Origin: Chloroflexota bacterium
GTDB taxonomy: Bacteria > Chloroflexota > Anaerolineae > Anaerolineales > Anaerolineaceae
DNA: 64,000 nt
Assembly: GCA_009773005.1 (NCBI GenBank)
Contig: WOUT01000003.1
Span: 1-64,000, forward strand
Direction of reading: 5' to 3'
Numbering within the stretch: position 1 is the stretch's first letter; the number at the start of each line of letters is the position of its first letter. The position numbers and the translations under genes are program-made. This document shows positions 60,639 through 64,000 of the stretch, piece by piece. The notes beneath the pieces are model-generated. The model was not told the origin of the DNA. It made no database searches and saw only the letters and a program-made list of their open reading frames with translations.

Positions 60639-61601
60639 TCACACACTCAAATACTTTTTCTTTTTATCCAACCACCAGGCGATGGCGGTCAAGATGCCCA
60701 ACAGCAGCGCTCCCTGCACGACCACCAGCCAGACGGGCGCCTGGCGGTACCAGGCGGGTAACTCCGGCAGCGCCACAAAACCCAAGAGCAGCAGGTGAAG
60801 CACATATAATATCAGCGGATTCCTTCCCCATATCACCAGCAGACTCAGCCGCCATTTCAAACGCGCCACTAGCAGGTGGAAGGCGCTGAAGAGCAGCCCG
60901 CTCAAGCCCAGCGAGACCAACACGTAGGGCGCCGAGACGCGATTTTTGCTGATGGGGAACCACAACGTCAGCGCCAGTCCAAGCCCCAGCGCGATCGCCG
61001 AAGCCGCGATTAGATTGCTGTGCCCCGGCTTCTCCCGGTGATACAGATCCGCCAGCGCCGTGGCGAGGATCAACATGGCTGACCACGACACCGCGCCATA
61101 AAGTCCGCCATGCGGAGAAGCCAGCACGTCCGCCAGCCAGAAGCGCTGCAGCAGGAACTGGTAGAGCGCCAGCAGCGCCAGACCTGACAATAATCGCGTG
61201 AGTGTGTTGGTGTGGATGAAGACCAGTGTTACCAGCCCGGCCACCCCGATGGCCTGCAGCACGCCCCAGTTGATGACCTGCCCATCCACCTGCAGCAGCA
61301 CTTCGCCCGCGCCAAAGAGCGCGCCGAATCCCAGGATGGCGGCGAAGCGCGCCACGAAATGCTGCATCATCTTCCACGCGCCGTCCGATTCCAACCGGCG
61401 GCGGGCTGAGACCGCGTAGGTGAGCCCGATGGCGAAGATGAACATCGGCGCCACCAGGTCGATGATTGTGTATCCGATGTCAGAGGCATGTTTGAGCCAG
61501 CCGGGAATCCAAATCACCCCGGCGATGAAGTTGGCAATCACCATCCCCAGGACTGCCAGTCCGCGGAAGACATCGATCGAGTCAGAGCGTTCGGGTTTCA
61601 T
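60639..61601 (-). CDS. DUF5009/heparan-alpha-glucosaminide acetyltransferase-like membrane protein
   Basis: About 320 residues, ten or so membrane helices. The N-terminal SDSIDVFRGLAVLGMVIANF is the hallmark of the heparan-alpha-glucosaminide N-acetyltransferase/DUF5009 group, with LVAPMFIFAIGLTYAVSARRR, and NPLILYVLHLLLLGF near the end. They are thought to transfer acyl groups across the membrane onto sugars. Start is set at ATG 61601; an earlier TTG at 61616 has no good ribosome-binding site. It is separated from SatD by the operator array. Confidence 0.8.
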   Translation of the reverse strand: MKPERSDSIDVFRGLAVLGMVIANFIAGVIWIPGWLKHASDIGYTIIDLVAPMFIFAIGLTYAVSARRRLESDGAWKMMQHFVARFAAILGFGALFGAGEVLLQVDGQVINWGVLQAIGVAGLVTLVFIHTNTLTRLLSGLALLALYQFLLQRFWLADVLASPHGGLYGAVSWSAMLILATALADLYHREKPGHSNLIAASAIALGLGLALTLWFPISKNRVSAPYVLVSLGLSGLLFSAFHLLVARLKWRLSLLVIWGRNPLILYVLHLLLLGFVALPELPAWYRQAPVWLVVVQGALLLGILTAIAWWLDKKKKYLSV

Positions 61602-61635
61602 GAGAGTATTGTACAACTTGCTAAGTTTTATTAAA

Positions 61636-61667
61636 CCGGCGCTTACAGCCAGTGAAAGTGTTGTGAG
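61636..61667. repeat. Dispersed 32-bp palindromic repeat, copy 2
   Basis: Matches 11051-11082 at 26 of 32 positions. Lies in the intergenic interval between two minus-strand genes. Confidence 0.5.
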
Positions 61668-61725
61668 TCTTGTTTTTTACGACGACACTTCTCGGCGCTT
61701 GCAATCGGGGCAATTGTGCATGACA

Positions 61726-62541
61726 CTATGTTCGCAAAAAACGCTCGCAATAACAAGTATTTTGCTCAGGTTTCCATTCATACGGCGTCGAATAGCCAAG
61801 GCACCTGAAGCTGTGTTTGGCAAGGATCTGACGGCTGTCGGGGCTGGCATCCACCTGCAAGAAGCGGTATCCGCGCTGACGGGCTTCGCGCGCCCGCACA
61901 GCCAGCAGGGCAGTGTAGTAGCCGTGATTGCGATATTCTCTAATTGTTGACCCGCCCCATAATGTGGCGAAGGAAGTCGGGATGAGATAATGCGTCCAGC
62001 CCGCGCTGACTACGCGGCCGTCTGCCCAAACTGCGAAAATGCTTATATGGTCGGGGTGATGTTCAAGGTCATACTTCATGCCTCTGCCCGTATTGCTCAG
62101 GTCTTTGCTCCATACTTCGCTTTCCATACCCATGATCGCATCCACGCCTTCAGAGGTCGTAACGGGCTGCACGGCTGAGACATCCATCGTCCAGTAGTCT
62201 GAGGGCAGATCGTTAATGTCCGCCACCATCAAGGCTTCGGAATCATCGCCTTTGAAGCCGCACGCCAGCAGCCGCTGCGGCAGGTCAACGGGTTCGTCAT
62301 GGGTGTAGTGCTTCCATTCAAAATCCAGGTTGAGCGTACGATAATGCGCTACCTGGTTTGCAATGGCGGCATCAGCGGTCTCGGCGGTCAACCCGGACCA
62401 ACTGATGAATCCGCCGCCTGAGCCGACTCCCATCAGGGTGTAACGTACAATGCCAGGCAGCACTTCGCGCTTCATGCGCGTCCATTCGCATTCCTGGCGC
62501 ACTTCCCGGTCGAAGAGTTCAAGTAATTCTGAATTATTCAC
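61726..62541 (-). CDS. GNAT family N-acetyltransferase, two-domain
   Basis: 271 residues. The C-terminal half is a GNAT domain: ISIFAVWADGRVVSAGWTHY, WGGSTIREYRNHGYYTALL (acetyl-CoA loop RxxGY/YxxAL), RGYRFLQVDASPDSRQILAKHSF, GYSTPYEWK. The N-terminal half (residues 1-120) is another GNAT-like or accessory lobe. Typical of two-domain acetyltransferases annotated as GNAT in Chloroflexota. Substrate unknown. ATG 62541 lies behind AGGAGAATAGGT. Monocistronic. Confidence 0.85.
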   Translation of the reverse strand: MNNSELLELFDREVRQECEWTRMKREVLPGIVRYTLMGVGSGGGFISWSGLTAETADAAIANQVAHYRTLNLDFEWKHYTHDEPVDLPQRLLACGFKGDDSEALMVADINDLPSDYWTMDVSAVQPVTTSEGVDAIMGMESEVWSKDLSNTGRGMKYDLEHHPDHISIFAVWADGRVVSAGWTHYLIPTSFATLWGGSTIREYRNHGYYTALLAVRAREARQRGYRFLQVDASPDSRQILAKHSFRCLGYSTPYEWKPEQNTCYCERFLRT

Positions 62542-62645
62542 CTATTCTCCTTGGCGTCGAGAACTGAGAACTGAAGAGTTGAGAACCGTTTTCGAACCCG
62601 GAAATCAAAAATCGAGGAAACGCAAACCGGTCTTACGGTTCCGTG

Positions 62646-63407
62646 TTACTTCAACGAAAACTCAAGTGACACATTCTGCGTGAGCGGCAGTGTAACGGTC
62701 TGTCCATCGGGCAGGTTGCCGATCAGCGCGCAGGAGGTTTGATTGTCAACCGCGTTGCTGTTGCAGCTATATCCGTTCGGACCTACGAACCAAGCGCCAG
62801 ACGAATTAATAGGCAGGTAAATGTACCACGCGCCGTTTTTGTTAGTGGAGGCGTTATCCTGAAGATTAGGATTATCGTTACCCGCAGGTTGGATGGAAAC
62901 CACAATGTCACTGGCTGGGGTTTTGTCAGTCTTATAAACATGACCATGCAGGATCTGAGTATCGGTTACCACGAATACCGGCAGCGTGACAATGTCTCCG
63001 ATGAAAGTGAGCCCGACCACGTTCATCCAACCGGCGCGGTTATCCTGGGTCTGCACCAACACCCAGTTGTCACCCGCTTCACGTCCGAGGATGTTCACGA
63101 AGGCGCTGGAGTCATACATTGCCACGCGTTTAAACAGACGTCCGGGTCCGGTGCGCAGCAGGTAATTATCAAATGCAACCTCGGCTCTGATCAACATCAC
63201 CGGTCTGGGGGTGAAGGTGGGCGCAGGGGTGGGCGGTGGAATGAGCAAGGTTGGCGCCGCCGTGGGCAGCGGAATCTCGGGGGGGTTCACCATGATTGTA
63301 GATGTGGGCTGCAGGGTTGGGGCGGGGTTGACTGCGGTGAACAGGTTGCAGCTGGTAAGTAACCCGAGGAATAATACAGCGGTAAGCATAAATCCAATCG
63401 TTTTCAT
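62646..63407 (-). CDS. Lipoprotein with SH3-like domain
   Basis: About 253 residues. Signal with lipobox LLTSC, a Thr/Pro-rich linker (residues 25-70, VPTAAPT-like), then an SH3b-like domain (FDNYLLRTGPGRLFKRVAMYDSS and EAGDNWVLVQTQDNRAGWMNV), and a C-terminal beta-rich domain (ILHGHVYKTDKTPASDIVVSIQ, GAWYIYLP) with two cysteines in GYSCNSN/TSCALIG that may bond. Start at 63407 because AGGAGAAGACC precedes it. Likely surface-attached, cell-wall-interacting. Confidence 0.75.
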   Translation of the reverse strand: MKTIGFMLTAVLFLGLLTSCNLFTAVNPAPTLQPTSTIMVNPPEIPLPTAAPTLLIPPPTPAPTFTPRPVMLIRAEVAFDNYLLRTGPGRLFKRVAMYDSSAFVNILGREAGDNWVLVQTQDNRAGWMNVVGLTFIGDIVTLPVFVVTDTQILHGHVYKTDKTPASDIVVSIQPAGNDNPNLQDNASTNKNGAWYIYLPINSSGAWFVGPNGYSCNSNAVDNQTSCALIGNLPDGQTVTLPLTQNVSLEFSLK

Positions 63408-64000
63408 GGTCTTCTCCTGCATCTTGATGGGTAAGGCTAATATAGTGATTAGATGCTAAAAAGTGTTTTCGCGTTTCTTTATAAACGGACACAACGTTCT
63501 ATAGCCAGTTGTGCCAATCCCGTTTGATGTTACCCGGTTAAAACCTCGCACCTTCTGATGAAAATCTTCATCACCGAGTTTTTCAAGCTCCGACAACGGG
63601 TCAGAGGTGGGGGTGAGCGCCGGCATGGAACCATTTTCAGGTGGGTGACCGTATCCACTGCTTCATTGGGAATTGAGCAGACAGTGGGCAACAAAATCAT
63701 GATTTTTCCGATTACAAGTGACAACAATTTTTATGTTTTAGGAATGAAGGCTTGATATCGCTAAATCCATAATTTGAGGTTATAAAATTCTAACACAGGT
63801 TTGATTGAACCTTAACCAGCATCAAGTTTCCTCAATTTGAACACATTTATAATTATTATTGTTGCGTTTTGTTTATAATCAATTTACGGACATTTCCCTG
63901 CAGCTTGCTGCGTGACTGTTTTACAAAAGCCGTCCCATAGGGATTTCAAGGATTTTGTCTTCACTGGCGGCTCCATCCATTCCTAGACCGTTTTTTCATG
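63408..64000. other. 593-bp right-end region without a supported gene
   Basis: A 65-codon plus-strand frame (63558-63755) and a 65-codon minus-strand frame (63530-63727) overlap, and neither has a ribosome-binding site or a recognised pattern. The G-rich stretch 63590-63700 could fold (CCACTG / CAGTGG arms at about 63655-63688), so a structured RNA is possible. Near the end GCAGCTTGCTGC at 63901-63912 is a short hairpin with a stable CTTG loop. The window ends inside noncoding-looking sequence. Confidence 0.5.

Noticed and set aside
60664-61377. 237-codon minus-strand frame
   Set aside because: It lies in another frame inside the DUF5009-like gene; its Gly/Ala/Arg-rich product has no pattern and is a product of GC-rich codons.
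63560-63700. Riboswitch or T-box-like RNA
   Set aside because: GGAACCA and GGTGGGTGACC pieces resemble known motifs, but the order and the remaining conserved elements do not fit c-di-AMP or T-box consensus, and no gene follows within the window.
63888-64000. Tiny minus-strand frame at the right edge, about 30 codons ending in QQAAGKCP
   Set aside because: It has an upstream stop codon and is too short to judge; a transposase end was considered but cannot be supported.

Overview
The window looks like a chromosomal piece of an Anaerolineae-type Chloroflexota bacterium. This is an inference from gene content: several Thr/Pro-rich lipoproteins with VPTxAPT-like linkers, an NBR1-Ig-like lipoprotein, a DUF348/G5/3D cell-wall protein next to rsmA, DUF2089 and DUF6504 proteins, Roadblock plus V4R genes, a malic enzyme/class I fumarase operon, and palindromic intergenic repeats. 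No rRNA gene is present, so the assignment cannot be finer.

Layout. 0-9.7 kb: YfcC-type carrier, YgjP-like metalloprotease, acetyltransferase, M20 peptidase, CBS protein, DinB and SRPBCC proteins, then the maeB-fumA-fumB operon. 9.8-16 kb: secreted proteins, rsmA, a polyprenol-phosphate sugar transferase with V4R and Roadblock regulators, and an EamA exporter. 16.6-25 kb: two PspC proteins, a MacAB-type exporter, a putative gluzincin, FmdB protein, guanylate kinase, rhomboid protease. 25-41 kb: L,D-transpeptidase, a SerA-like dehydrogenase, M32 carboxypeptidase, a frameshifted MFS exporter, DUF2089/SHOCT pair, an HD-GYP protein, two CDF metal exporters, a HAD phosphatase, a sortase, a class V aminotransferase and tRNA-Lys(UUU).

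41.1-51.2 kb is a compact, visibly GC-richer phage-like island starting about 600 bp after tRNA-Lys. It holds packaging genes, a GH25 lysozyme, portal, a protease-capsid fusion with an internal capsid start, a holin-like protein, connector, tail/fibre-like proteins and small ORFs. I see no integrase, repressor, replication gene or tape measure. The terminase reading frame is broken at a palindromic repeat-like insertion and the connector has an in-frame TGA, so this is a degraded prophage or a capsid-only remnant.

51.2-58.8 kb: two membrane proteins, then a translationally overlapping signalling operon (multi-PAS/GAF histidine kinase, single-domain receiver, dual-receiver/PAS/GAF/HD-GYP protein). 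58.9-64 kb: a DUF3307/SatD-like pair preceded by a 28-bp-periodic operator-like array, a membrane acyltransferase-like protein, a GNAT protein and an SH3-like lipoprotein. The most interesting signals are the minimal phage island, the operator array, a 50-bp dispersed element with a long Shine-Dalgarno-like sequence beside a hairpin, a terminator in the leader of one CDF gene, and -10 boxes placed so close to start codons that leaderless mRNAs are likely.
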